Shown: positions 10,708-20,400 of the stretch, one piece after another | Numbering within the stretch: the first letter of the stretch is position 1 | Layout of the letters: every line of letters starts with the position of its first letter | Source of the DNA: Thermaceae bacterium | Lineage (GTDB): Bacteria; Deinococcota; Deinococci; Deinococcales; Marinithermaceae | Reading direction: 5' to 3' | Assembly: GCA_027067955.1 (NCBI GenBank) | Contig: JAMOUW010000059.1 | Location: 53,532 to 117,531 of the forward strand | DNA: 64,000 nt | The notes under the pieces: model-generated | What the model was told of the DNA's origin: nothing | Database searches by the model: none | The model's input: the letters and a program-made list of their open reading frames with translations, nothing else | Program-made: the position numbers and the translations under genes

Positions 10708-11507
10708 GTTTTCTCCTTTCGGTAGGCGGCTTGGCGCGCCTCGTTTCGGGATACTCCCCGGGCCTCCAGCGCCTCCGCCAGCGCCCGCCCGGAAAGACCC
10801 GTGGCGGCCAGCTCCGCCGCCAGCTCCGCGGCATCAGGGCGCGCTTCGGCTACAGGCTCGCGGGGGGCCAGAACCAGCACGAACTCCCCCCGCGGCTGCG
10901 CGAAGTGCTCGCGGGCATCCGCGAGACTGCCCCGCCATATCTCCTCGTGTTTTTTCGTAAGCTCCCGCGCCAGGGCCACCCGGTGCCCGGGTCCGTATAT
11001 CTCCGCGAGATCGGCGAGCGTACGTGCCAGCCGGTGCGGGGCCTCGTAGAGAACCACCGTACGCTCCTCCCGCGCCAGGATCGCGAGTCTCCTCTTGCGG
11101 GCCCGGCCGCCGGGCAGGAACCCTTCGAATACGAACCTGGCCACCGGCAGTCCCGAAGCCACGAGCGCCGGTACAAACGCCGTGGGGCCCGGCAACGCCT
11201 CGACATGAAAGCCCTTCTGCAGCGCCAGCTCCACCAGTCCGGCGCCGGGATCGCTGATGCCCGGGGTGCCGGCGTCGGAGGCGTAGGCTATGTAGGAATG
11301 CTCTTCGAGCAGCCTGTCCGCCCTGTCCATGGTGTGCTGATCCAGACGTTGCAGCGGTGTAGTAATGCCGTAGTGCCGCAGCAGCTTGGCGGTGCGCCGG
11401 GTATCCTCGCAGGCCACCACCTCCGCCTCCCGCAGGACCTCGAGCGCCCGCAGCGTCACGTCGGCCAGATTGCCGATGGGGGTGGGCACGAGCACCAGCC
11501 TGCGCAT
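10704..11507 (-). CDS. rsmI: 16S rRNA (cytidine1402-2'-O)-methyltransferase
   Basis: LVPTPIGNLADVTLRALEVLREAEVVACEDTRRTAKLL; SDAGTPGISDPG. Confidence 0.94.
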   Translation of the reverse strand: MRRLVLVPTPIGNLADVTLRALEVLREAEVVACEDTRRTAKLLRHYGITTPLQRLDQHTMDRADRLLEEHSYIAYASDAGTPGISDPGAGLVELALQKGFHVEALPGPTAFVPALVASGLPVARFVFEGFLPGGRARKRRLAILAREERTVVLYEAPHRLARTLADLAEIYGPGHRVALARELTKKHEEIWRGSLADAREHFAQPRGEFVLVLAPREPVAEARPDAAELAAELAATGLSGRALAEALEARGVSRNEARQAAYRKEKT

Positions 11508-11516
11508 GGTCCCATC

Positions 11517-12398
11517 CTACCCGGCCGCGCGATCGCGCCCGGTGCCCGCGGCCGCGGCGCTCCACTGCACCAGCAGCACCGCCAGCACGACCATAGCGCC
11601 ACCGAGTATGCCCCGAAGCCCCAGCGCCTCACCCAATACGAAGTACGCAAAGGTTGCCGCCCAAACCGGCTCCATCGAGTAAATCACCGCCGCCTCGGGG
11701 GCGCTGACGCTGCGCTGCCCCAGGGCCATCAGCCAGGTGGTGAGGGCGGTGGCGGCCACCCCCAGGTAGAGCACCGCCCCCCAGGGCACCTCCAGGCCGC
11801 CAAGAGCAGCTAGGTCTCCACTCGCCCACGCCCACGCGCCCACAAACAAACTCAAACCTACCAGCTGGGTCAGGCTGAGGGCGAAGGGGTCGTAGAGGCT
11901 GGTGTGCAGCTCCAAGCGCAGGATGTAGATCGCATAGGTCACGGCGGTGATCAGCGTCCAGAAGTCGCCCGCGTTCGGGGGGCTCCCGTCGTAGGCCAGC
12001 AGACCGACCCCCACGAAGCTGGCGAGGGCTCCCAGCCACACCCACACCGGCACGCGCCGCCCCAACGAACCCGCGATCACCGGCACGAGCACGACGCTCA
12101 AAGCGGTAATGAAGGCGCTGCGCCCGGCGGTGGTGTATAACAGGCCGACAGTCTGGGTAGCGTAACCCAAGAAGGCCCAAAGGGCGAGCTCGAAACCGGG
12201 GCCCCAGGCTCCCCGGGCACGCTTCCAGAAAGCAAAAAAGAAAAGTGCGCCCACAAGGAAGCGCAGCAGCATCAGCAGGCTGGGTGGAAACTGCTCGAGC
12301 GCCCCCTTGACCACCACGAAGGTCGAACCCCAGATCAGCGTTACCAAAGTGAGCGCGAAAAGCCCGCGCAGGTGGGCGTTCACTGTGCCAGTGTACAC
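11517..12398 (-). CDS. EamA/DMT-superfamily transporter
   Basis: LIWGSTFVVVKGAL; repeated TM halves; EPVWAATFAYFVLGEALG. Confidence 0.88.
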   Translation of the reverse strand: MYTGTVNAHLRGLFALTLVTLIWGSTFVVVKGALEQFPPSLLMLLRFLVGALFFFAFWKRARGAWGPGFELALWAFLGYATQTVGLLYTTAGRSAFITALSVVLVPVIAGSLGRRVPVWVWLGALASFVGVGLLAYDGSPPNAGDFWTLITAVTYAIYILRLELHTSLYDPFALSLTQLVGLSLFVGAWAWASGDLAALGGLEVPWGAVLYLGVAATALTTWLMALGQRSVSAPEAAVIYSMEPVWAATFAYFVLGEALGLRGILGGAMVVLAVLLVQWSAAAAGTGRDRAAG

Positions 12399-12402
12399 CG
12401 CG

Positions 12403-12639
12403 CTACCGCGAGATCAGCGAAAGCAGCCACAGCCCCAGATTGAGGAAAAGCGAAAGCAGCAAACTCACCAGCAACATCGAGACCAGCGGTGCGTAGACCC
12501 GCACCCCGTCGCGCTCGATGCGCAAATCCCCCGGAAGGTGCCCGAACCAGCCGAAAAGCGCGGGCCACCACCAAAGCACCAGTCCGGTGAATACGATGAT
12601 GAATCCCAGCACCACCAGCCAACGACCCAGCTCGCTCAT
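12403..12639 (-). CDS. DUF2905-like small membrane protein
   Basis: MSELGRWLVVLGFIIVFTGLVLWWWPALFGWFGHLPGDLRIERDGVRVYAPLVSMLLVSLLLSL. Confidence 0.75.
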   Translation of the reverse strand: MSELGRWLVVLGFIIVFTGLVLWWWPALFGWFGHLPGDLRIERDGVRVYAPLVSMLLVSLLLSLFLNLGLWLLSLISR

Positions 12640-12704
12640 GCCTTCATTATGTCGCGCTGGAGCGGCTCTTTCCAATCCCGCCTCCAAGCGGGTAACGTAA
12701 GTTC

Positions 12705-13502
12705 ATGATTGAGGTGCGCGAGGCCGGCGGCGTAGACGAGATAATGCTTACCGAAGATCTGCAGATAGCCGCCTGGAACTTCAGCGAGCGCGAAATCGCC
12801 CCGCACTCGGCGCTGGTGGCGAGCCAGCACTCGGGGGCGCTGGTGGCCCTGGCCTGGGCGGGCGAGGAAGCCGTGGGCTTCGTTTGGGGCTTTCCCGCCT
12901 ACGAAGGAGGGCGCGTCTGGCTTCACTCCCACCAGATGGGGGTGCGCCCCGAATGGCAGGGCAAGGGGGTGGCGCTCGCGCTCAAGCGCTATCAGCGCCA
13001 CTGGGCCCTGCAGCGCGGTTACGACCTGGTCACCTGGACCTATGACCCCCTGCTTACCAAAAACGCGCGTTTCAATTTGGGCAAGCTCGGGGCCTGGGCA
13101 GACCGCTATTTCAAGGACTTCTACGGCCTGCGTACCGGTTTGTACGCAGGAATACCTGCCGACAGGCTGCTGATAAGCTGGGAGCTCAAGCACCCGCGGG
13201 TGCTTGAGCGGCTCGAGTACATCCCCCCGCCGCCGGAACCGGAAGGCGAACCGCTGGCGCTAACCCGCGGCGAGGGATTGGATCTGCGCCCCGACCGGCT
13301 ACTTGCACCGGCCGCCCGCCGCATCTACATGGAAGTACCGCCCGATCTGGAGGCGCTCAAGGCCAGCGATCTGGGTCTGGCCGAAGCCTGGAGGCTCTTT
13401 ACCCGCGAGGCCTTTGCCTGGGCCTTTTCGCACGGTTACCGGGCCGTTGACCTCGCCCGCAGGGGGCCGCGGGTCTACTACCAGCTCGAACGCGAAGGCT
13501 GA
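12705..13502 (+). CDS. GNAT-like N-acetyltransferase
   Basis: LHSHQMGVRPEWQGKGVALALKRYQRHWALQRG. Confidence 0.75.
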   Translation: MIEVREAGGVDEIMLTEDLQIAAWNFSEREIAPHSALVASQHSGALVALAWAGEEAVGFVWGFPAYEGGRVWLHSHQMGVRPEWQGKGVALALKRYQRHWALQRGYDLVTWTYDPLLTKNARFNLGKLGAWADRYFKDFYGLRTGLYAGIPADRLLISWELKHPRVLERLEYIPPPPEPEGEPLALTRGEGLDLRPDRLLAPAARRIYMEVPPDLEALKASDLGLAEAWRLFTREAFAWAFSHGYRAVDLARRGPRVYYQLEREG

Positions 13503-13537
13503 CCGCAATAGCCGCTGACAAATAAGGGCGGTTCCGC

Positions 13538-14443
13538 CTATTCCCCGCCGGGCAGCGCATCCTTCGCCGCCAGCGCCGCCCCGATGACCCCCGCATCCGC
13601 GCCCAGGAGCGCCGGAAGCAGCGGGGCGGTACGCCAGCCGGTGGCGCGGCTCTTGTATGCCGCGCTCACCAGCTCCCGCCAGGCGTCCCCCGCGCCCACG
13701 GCGACCCCTCCGCCGATTACGATTACCTCCGGGTCCCATAACTTCTGTACGTCCGCCAGCGCCTGGCCCAAATAACCGGCAGCCCCCTCCACTATGCGCC
13801 GGGCCAGGGCGTCCCCCGCCCGCCAGCGCCGGAAGAGTTCCGGGGCATCCACAGCCCCGGCGTAGGCGTAGGAGGCGTCGCGGGCCAGCGCCCGGCCGCT
13901 CGCCAGCGCCTCCAGACAACCCCGGTTGCCGCAGCCGCAAACCGGGCCGCCCGGCAGCACGGTAAGGTGGCCGATTTCCCCCGCCTGACCGAACGCGCCA
14001 CGCCAGACCCGCCCGTTCGCCACCAGCCCCCCGCCGATTCCGGTGGATACGGTCACAAAAAACGAACTCCCCGCTCCCCGGGCGGCCCCCAGGTGGTGCT
14101 CGGCCAGGGCAGCGGCGTTGGCGTCGTTCTCGATGGCCGCGGGCAGACCCAATGCTTCTTGCAAGCTCTCCCGCAGGGGAACGTCGCGAAAGCCGGGAAT
14201 GTTGGGGGCAAAGTTCACGATACCGCTATCAAAGTCTAGAGAGCCGGGAGCGCCGATGCCCACGGCCTCCACGGGGACCGGTGAGGCCGCGAGCGCCTTC
14301 CAGGCCGCAACGGCCATGGCCCGTAACACCGCTTCCCAACCCTCCCGGGGAGTAGCGATGCGGTCCTTGTAAACCAGCCGTCCCCCCGCGAGTACGCCCA
14401 GCGCTATCTTGGTTCCGCCCAGATCAATCCCCAGTGTCGCCAC
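13538..14443 (-). CDS. ROK family protein / glucokinase-like
   Basis: MATLGIDLGGTKIALGVL; CGCGNRGCLEALASGRALA. Confidence 0.9.
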   Translation of the reverse strand: MATLGIDLGGTKIALGVLAGGRLVYKDRIATPREGWEAVLRAMAVAAWKALAASPVPVEAVGIGAPGSLDFDSGIVNFAPNIPGFRDVPLRESLQEALGLPAAIENDANAAALAEHHLGAARGAGSSFFVTVSTGIGGGLVANGRVWRGAFGQAGEIGHLTVLPGGPVCGCGNRGCLEALASGRALARDASYAYAGAVDAPELFRRWRAGDALARRIVEGAAGYLGQALADVQKLWDPEVIVIGGGVAVGAGDAWRELVSAAYKSRATGWRTAPLLPALLGADAGVIGAALAAKDALPGGE

Positions 14444-14666
14444 CGGCGTCCTCCAAAAGGGCTCGCGCGGCGTCGGCAGCCGCCTCGGGTACCCAGACGC
14501 CCACCGGGCCCGTGGCCTCCGGAAGGATACCCGCGAAATCGGTGTAAGGGCCGAAAATGCGGGCCGCTATCCCGGCGGCGCGCAGCCGCCGCACCAGCGG
14601 CTCGGCTAGCGCCGGCTCACATTCGGCCAGCATGACGTAATCGGCGCCGGCGTAGTGCTTTTTCAC
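14424..14666 (-). CDS. small DUF2007-like protein, copy 2
   Basis: GTG start overlapping previous stop (GTGA); VKKHYAGADYVMLAECEPALAEPLVRRLRAAGIAARIFG...VGVWVPEAAADAARALLEDA. Confidence 0.6.
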   Translation of the reverse strand: MKKHYAGADYVMLAECEPALAEPLVRRLRAAGIAARIFGPYTDFAGILPEATGPVGVWVPEAAADAARALLEDAGGDTGD

Positions 14667-14908
14667 CCTTCCCCGTCTTCCAGGCGCAGCAACCGGCGGG
14701 CGTGCTCCAGCTGCTCCTCGGGCACCCACAACGAGGTAGGTGCGAGCGTAGGCAGCATCCCATCCAGTTCCACCGGCGGCCGCTCGATCTCGGCGGGAAT
14801 GCCGGCCCGGCGTAGCTCGGCGGCGAATCCGTCCACTATGGGGCGCTCCCCGTAGAGCAAAAAAGCGTAGACCCGCCCCCCAATCCGTTTGGTGTCAGGC
14901 GTTTTCAT
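14663..14908 (-). CDS. small DUF2007-like protein, copy 1
   Basis: MKTPDTKRIGGRVYAFLLYGERPIVDGFAAELRRAGIPAEIERPP...SLWVPEEQLEHARRLLRLED. Confidence 0.6.
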   Translation of the reverse strand: MKTPDTKRIGGRVYAFLLYGERPIVDGFAAELRRAGIPAEIERPPVELDGMLPTLAPTSLWVPEEQLEHARRLLRLEDGEG

Positions 14909-16007
14909 CCAGCACCTCCAGCAACCTGCGCGCCAGGCGCGCGTACAACGCCCCCGCACGCTCCAGCTCGGCAACGGCCACGCGCTCGCGGGTGGTATGC
15001 GCCAGCTCGGGGTCGCCCGGGCCCAGCCCCAGCACCACCGCGCCGCTCGCGGCCAGATAGGGGGCGTCGGTGGTGAACCACCAGATACCGGCCTCCTCCT
15101 GCCCCAGCTCCGCCAGCGCCGCACCCAGCAGCGGATCGTCAGCGGGAACCAGATGCGGCGGGAAGACCATGGGATAGCGCATCGTCACCTCGCCGCTGCT
15201 GCGCTGGATCTCGGGGACGTAGACCGAGGCGTCGCCCGCTATCAGGCGCATGCGCTCCACGATCGCATCCGGGTCCTCACCGGGGACGAAGCGGTAGTCC
15301 ACGCACGCCTGGGCCAGCCCCGGCACCACGTTGGTGGCCCGGGGGCGGCTCTCTACGTAGGTGGGCGTGCAGCTGGCGGCACCCAGCTCGGGGTGCCCGG
15401 CGGTCTCGAAGGCTTCGAGCGCGGCAAGGAAGCGCCCCAGGTCGGGCAGCGGGTTGTGGCCCAGCCCGGGACGGGCGGCATGGGCCAACCTCCCCTCGTA
15501 ATCGGCCCAGACCTCGATCCTTCCCCGGTGGCCCCGCATCAGGCGGTTGTTGGAAGGCTCGCCCAAGAGCGCCACGTCGGCGCTCAGCCGCTCAGCGGCG
15601 TAACGGCTCCCCAGGCCTCCCACCTCTTCCTGCACCACAGCCAGGAAGCGCACCCTGCCCGGGGGCGGGTTTTCAGCGAGCCGCGCCATGGCTCCCAGCA
15701 TGGCCGCCAGCGCCCCCTTCATGTCTACCGCGCCGCGACCCCACAGCTCGCCCCCCTCCACCTCGCCCGCGTACGGAGGGTGTTCCCAGGCAGATTCTTC
15801 ACCGGCGGGAACAACGTCCATGTGCCCCGTCAAAAGCACCTCGCGGCTCCCTTTACCCAGGGTGAACTCTACATTGCCGGCCTCATCGAGCTCGGGGCGA
15901 AACCCCAGCGCCTCGGCCTCCTCCATGAGCACGCGTGCGGCCGGCGCCTCGCCGCCCGAGGGGCTCTCGGCGCGAATGAGCCGTATCGCGGTCTTGACAA
16001 TGTCCAT
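14895..16007 (-). CDS. M20 family metallopeptidase (ArgE/DapE/LysK-like)
   Basis: VLLTGHMDVVPAG; GRGAVDMKGALAAML; VVQEEVGGLGSRYA. Confidence 0.85.
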   Translation of the reverse strand: MDIVKTAIRLIRAESPSGGEAPAARVLMEEAEALGFRPELDEAGNVEFTLGKGSREVLLTGHMDVVPAGEESAWEHPPYAGEVEGGELWGRGAVDMKGALAAMLGAMARLAENPPPGRVRFLAVVQEEVGGLGSRYAAERLSADVALLGEPSNNRLMRGHRGRIEVWADYEGRLAHAARPGLGHNPLPDLGRFLAALEAFETAGHPELGAASCTPTYVESRPRATNVVPGLAQACVDYRFVPGEDPDAIVERMRLIAGDASVYVPEIQRSSGEVTMRYPMVFPPHLVPADDPLLGAALAELGQEEAGIWWFTTDAPYLAASGAVVLGLGPGDPELAHTTRERVAVAELERAGALYARLARRLLEVLDENA

Positions 16008-16016
16008 ACCTTCATC

Positions 16017-16730
16017 CTAACCGCGCCGGGCGGCGACGGCCCAGTGAATGGCGATCCCCGCCGCAACCGCGGCGTTCAAGCTGGGGGTGCGCCCGCGCAG
16101 GGCGATGTGCACCAGCTGGTCGCTGCGGTCGCGCACCAAACGGCGCAGACCCGACCCCTCGGAACCGATCACCCAGGCCAGCGGCCGGTCGTAGTCCGCC
16201 TGCTCGAGGGCCACCTCCCCCTCCCCGGCCAGGCCGTAAACCCATATTCCCGCCTCCTTGAGCTCCTCGATATAGCGCGGCAGGTTGGTCACCTGCACCA
16301 CCGGCAGATGCCGCGCCGCCCCTGCGGACGCCTTGACGGCCACCGCCGAAAGCGGCGCGCTGCGGCGGGATTCGCTTATCACGCCGTGGGCGCCCAGGGC
16401 CTCGGCGCTGCGCAGGATGGCGCCGTAATTGCGCGGATCGGTAATCCCGTCGAGCAGCACCAGCAGCGGCAGCTCACCACGCCTGCGCGCCAGCTGCAGG
16501 GGAGCGCCGGGGTCCGCCAGCCGGATCTCCTCCACCTCGGCCACGATCCCCTGATGATGGGTGGTGCGCACCAGCTGGTCCAGCTCGATACGCGGAACCA
16601 GTTCGTAGCGGATGCCCGCGGACTCGAGCCTTTTCAGAAACTTTCGCTCCACCCCCCGCGCCACCAGCACCCGCCGCACCCCGCCTTCGCGCGCGGCTTC
16701 CAGCACCGGATTCCTGCCGTAGATCCACAT
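16017..16730 (-). CDS. rlmB: 23S rRNA (guanosine2251-2'-O)-methyltransferase, SpoU family
   Basis: MWIYGRNPVLEAAREGGVRRVLVARG; LLDGITDPRNYGAILRSAEALGAHGVI. Confidence 0.93.
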   Translation of the reverse strand: MWIYGRNPVLEAAREGGVRRVLVARGVERKFLKRLESAGIRYELVPRIELDQLVRTTHHQGIVAEVEEIRLADPGAPLQLARRRGELPLLVLLDGITDPRNYGAILRSAEALGAHGVISESRRSAPLSAVAVKASAGAARHLPVVQVTNLPRYIEELKEAGIWVYGLAGEGEVALEQADYDRPLAWVIGSEGSGLRRLVRDRSDQLVHIALRGRTPSLNAAVAAGIAIHWAVAARRG

Positions 16731-16772
16731 ACCCCCAGCATACGGCGCTCGTCGTTCCAGCCGCCCGCGGCG

Positions 16773-17471
16773 TCAGCGAGAAGAGCCCGCGGCGCTCTCT
16801 TTTAGCCAGCGCGCCAGTTCCAGCACCTCTGCTGTACGACCCGACCAAACCCGCACCCCCGCACCCAGCCGCACCAGCGCCTCGCGCAGGTAGCGGTCGG
16901 TGGCCAGTGCGCGGGCATAGGGAACAACCGTGGCCGCCATTATCACGTCCACCAGGTCGCTGGGCTGTTCCTCGCGCGCCGGCTCGAGCGAGCGGAATGC
17001 CGCCAGCCGGCCCAGCAGCCGGAAAAAAGGAGCGGCTTCGGCGCGGCGCGGCATGCCCAGCTGCCGCCGCGCCCAGGCGCGGGCCGCGGCCGCCCTTTGG
17101 TAAAAGTCGCCCTCCAGTTCCAAATCGAGCAGACCCCAAAGTGGCGATAAATCGGCCGGTTCTTCCCAGCTCCCCTGCCGCCACAAAAAATCGTCCCGCT
17201 CGAGCCCGCCCCGCTCCACCTGCCGCCGCGCCACCTCCTGCCAGGGCCGCACCCACCAGCCGCCACTAACCCGGGCGAGCATCCGCCGGAAGGTGGGCAG
17301 CAGGTAGCCGCCGTGCAGCTCCAGCGCGTGGAACGGGCTGGGTGGTACGACCACGCGCCCATCCAGCGCTACGAGCGCCTCCCAGACCTCGCCAAACTCC
17401 TCCTGCCCCGGCAGCGCCAGCAGGTACTTGGCGATGCGCGAGGCGTAGTTTTGGTCGAGGTAGACCAGCAC
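16773..17471 (-). CDS. PIN-like domain protein (putative nuclease)
   Basis: Spaced acidic residues in YLDQN, HALEL, SDLVDVIMAA and LATDRYL; GTG start 9 bp after the upstream gene's stop. Confidence 0.5.
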   Translation of the reverse strand: MLVYLDQNYASRIAKYLLALPGQEEFGEVWEALVALDGRVVVPPSPFHALELHGGYLLPTFRRMLARVSGGWWVRPWQEVARRQVERGGLERDDFLWRQGSWEEPADLSPLWGLLDLELEGDFYQRAAAARAWARRQLGMPRRAEAAPFFRLLGRLAAFRSLEPAREEQPSDLVDVIMAATVVPYARALATDRYLREALVRLGAGVRVWSGRTAEVLELARWLKESAAGSSR

Positions 17472-17480
17472 GCCTTCAGT

Positions 17481-20400
17481 TTAGGCTTGGGGCACTGCTT
17501 CGGCCTCTAGCATGGGCCAGACCTCATCCAAACCGCCTTGGACCTCCAGCGTTTTCTCGACGGCGGTGATTACCTTCATGTAGGTCTTGGCGTCTTCCAA
17601 AACCCGGCCCTTGCGGTCTTTTAACCACTTTTCCAGCACCTGATAGCCGCCAATCCGGTACTTCCAGGCTTCGGGGCTAACGGGCTCGAAGTATTGAGTT
17701 TTGTTGATGTAAATGCGCCCGGCCACCTCGTCGTAGCGCGGCTTTTCGACCACGCCCGACCCCTCGCCAAAGAACCTGGCGCTCGGCGGAACCAGGTCGG
17801 CCGCCTCCAGAGTGTGCAGCTCGATTAGCCGCCGGCCGGGCTCGGCGAAAGCGGCAAAAGTTTTGGGAGAGCGAGGCATGGGAATGCGCGGAAAGCCGAC
17901 CCGCAAGAACTCGGCGTATTTCTCGCGGTAGGCCGGGGTATAGAGCACGGCGTAGACGTAGGCCAGAAAGTCTTCGGGGCTTACTTCGCGGCCCAGCTGC
18001 TTCATCAGCTCGAGCCATATACCGGTATCGAGATTTGGCCTTCGCGTGACCCAGCTTGTGCTATAAGGGTTAGTGGAGCCACCGGGCGACGGCGCCTCCC
18101 CGCCTTCGAGCCCGGTACTACCCGCAGGCCGGGAGGGGTCTGCGGGCGTCCATTGGAGCTGGTAGCGCTCGCTGCCCAGCTCTTTTTCGCTCGCGGTCTT
18201 TAACGCGGCAACCTCAAAACGCCCGCCCGTAACTTCCTTGATAACGGCCACCAGGTTTTCCCCACCCCTGACCTTGCGAACGTATAACCAGGTGCCCGGC
18301 TGCCGGGTATCGAGCAAAATTTTGTCGGGGCTCGACAGAAGCTGCGGTAGCTGCTCCAGCCAGGCTGCCTTTTCTTTGTCGAACCCGGGCAGGTCGGCAA
18401 ACTCCAGCTCTCCGGCGGCCAGCCGGCCCCGCGCTTTTTCGGGCTCGTCTACTTCGATACCGAGCAGCCCAAAAAAATGCTCCGGCCCCAGCTCCACCAC
18501 CTGCCCCAGCGGCGTCCGCCAGGCCCGCCAGGCCAGGTGGGCCAGGTAGCTCAGGTAAAGGTTGCGCGCACTCGAAGTATCCAGGCGCGGGGTTGCCCCG
18601 AAACCAAAAAGACCGGTGTCGGGCTCTTCGTAGAGGTGAAGGGGGAATAAATAATTGACTTCTTTCATTGAAACCGTGTGGTGCGTAATCAACCGGTTAG
18701 CAACAAAAGCGTGTTCCCACTCCTTATTGCCTTCTACCCGTTTGCTTGTTGCTAAACTTAAATTAGGTCCCGAGAGCATATGTCGCATGATTTTTCTTTG
18801 CGGCTGCCCTATAAAACCTTTGGATTTTCCCGTGTAGTAAGTCCAGCGGACGTCGAACGGACGGTAAAGAATGGGGGCCGCCAGTGCCTCCGAAATGGGC
18901 TGTTTTTTAATGTCGTCCTGAGCCCAGCGCACCTTCCAATCACGCACGTCCTTGCCCAGCTTGAAGGCCTCACGAGCAAGCTCTTCTTCCAGCTCTGCAA
19001 ACGTGCGCACCCTGTTTAACAGCTCTTGCTTGGAACTCGCTATAGTCAGCTTATCGCGCGCGGTCACAATCCCCACGCTGCTCGTGGGAAGAAGATCGTC
19101 TACCCGCGGCCACTCGCGGTAGTGCTCAATGCCCTGCGTCTGGCGTAAAACAAAGAAGTAATACGGTTCCGTTGGACTAATTATTTCCCAGGAAGTCTCG
19201 TAAACCGAGTGCCGAGAGTATATGGAAGCTTGCGCCTCGTTATTTTTAAAATCAAAATTATAATTTAGCTTAAACGGGCCAAAAATAAGCCAAAAATATT
19301 TTTCTTCCCGGGATCCCCAAAGATCAGCGTAGTAAACTTTTTTTTCTTTGACCTTGCCACTCTTGACGAATATGCCAATGGCGACGCCCTGCTGAATGTC
19401 GAATACGTTTTCGTCTGGCCCGCCGTCTGGAGCTTTTTCCTTTTTCTTGCTATTGCCGTGCAGGTTGAGAATATAAATCTCGTCAAAAGTAGTCAGCAGG
19501 CTCTGGCGCATGCCGCGGAAGGTGGGGTTGTCGAGGTAGGAGTGATTGGTAATCATAGCCACCACACCCTCGCCGTGAGTGGCAATTTTCCACTGGGCAA
19601 AGCGCAAAAATTTGACATAATCATCGTGCAGCCATTTAATTTGGCGTTCCTTTATCGGCTTCCCATTTAGCTTGAAATAACTCGGCGCAGAAGAAAAGTC
19701 TCCTTTAAGGAGTTTTTCCGTCCAGGCGTTCTTATTGGCCGAGTGGCCCGAGTAGGGCGGGTTTCCGAGGATTACTAAAATGGGCTTTTCTTGCTTTACC
19801 TCGCCCGCCAGCCGGCTCTCGAGCGAAAGCGCGCTCAGTATGGGCTCGTTGCTGCCGGGCAGGGTTTCCATCTCGAGCGTGTTGGTCAGGTACAGGTTAA
19901 AGCGCTCGTCGTCGCTCAGCTCGTAACCCAGCGCGTCTAACACCAGGCCAATCTTGAGGTGGCCCACGGCGTAGGGGGCCATCATCAGCTCGAAAGCGTA
20001 GTAGTGGGGCAGCACGTGATTTTTTATCATGCCCTTTACGCCCGCACTCCCCCAGGTGCTGCGGTGTTCTTCAACCGCCCGTTCCACCGCCATGGCCGGA
20101 AAGGTGAGGGTGCCGGCGGCCGGGTCCAGGAGTGTAACCGGCCGTTCGCCGTCGGCCAGGCCCAGGGGCGCGCCAAAGCGGGCTTTGAGGATGTGGTGCA
20201 CGCTCTCCACGATGTAACGCACCACCGGCTCAGGGGTGTAGTAAACGCCGCGGCGTTCACGTAAAGACGGGTCGTACTCGGCCAAAAAGGTTTCGTAAAA
20301 GTGAACTATCGGGTCGGTGCTGTGGTGGGTCTTCTGGTACTCCTCGAGAATGCCGGCCACGTCGGCCGCTTGCAGCACCGCGGCAATCTCGTCGAGCGTG

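Noticed and set aside
10731-11813. 360-aa plus-strand ORF
   Set aside because: Antisense to rsmI and the DMT transporter; no recognisable motifs.
14889-16805. 638-aa plus-strand ORF
   Set aside because: Antisense to the well-supported M20 hydrolase and rlmB genes; low-complexity His/Gly/Arg-rich composition typical of shadow ORFs in GC-rich DNA.
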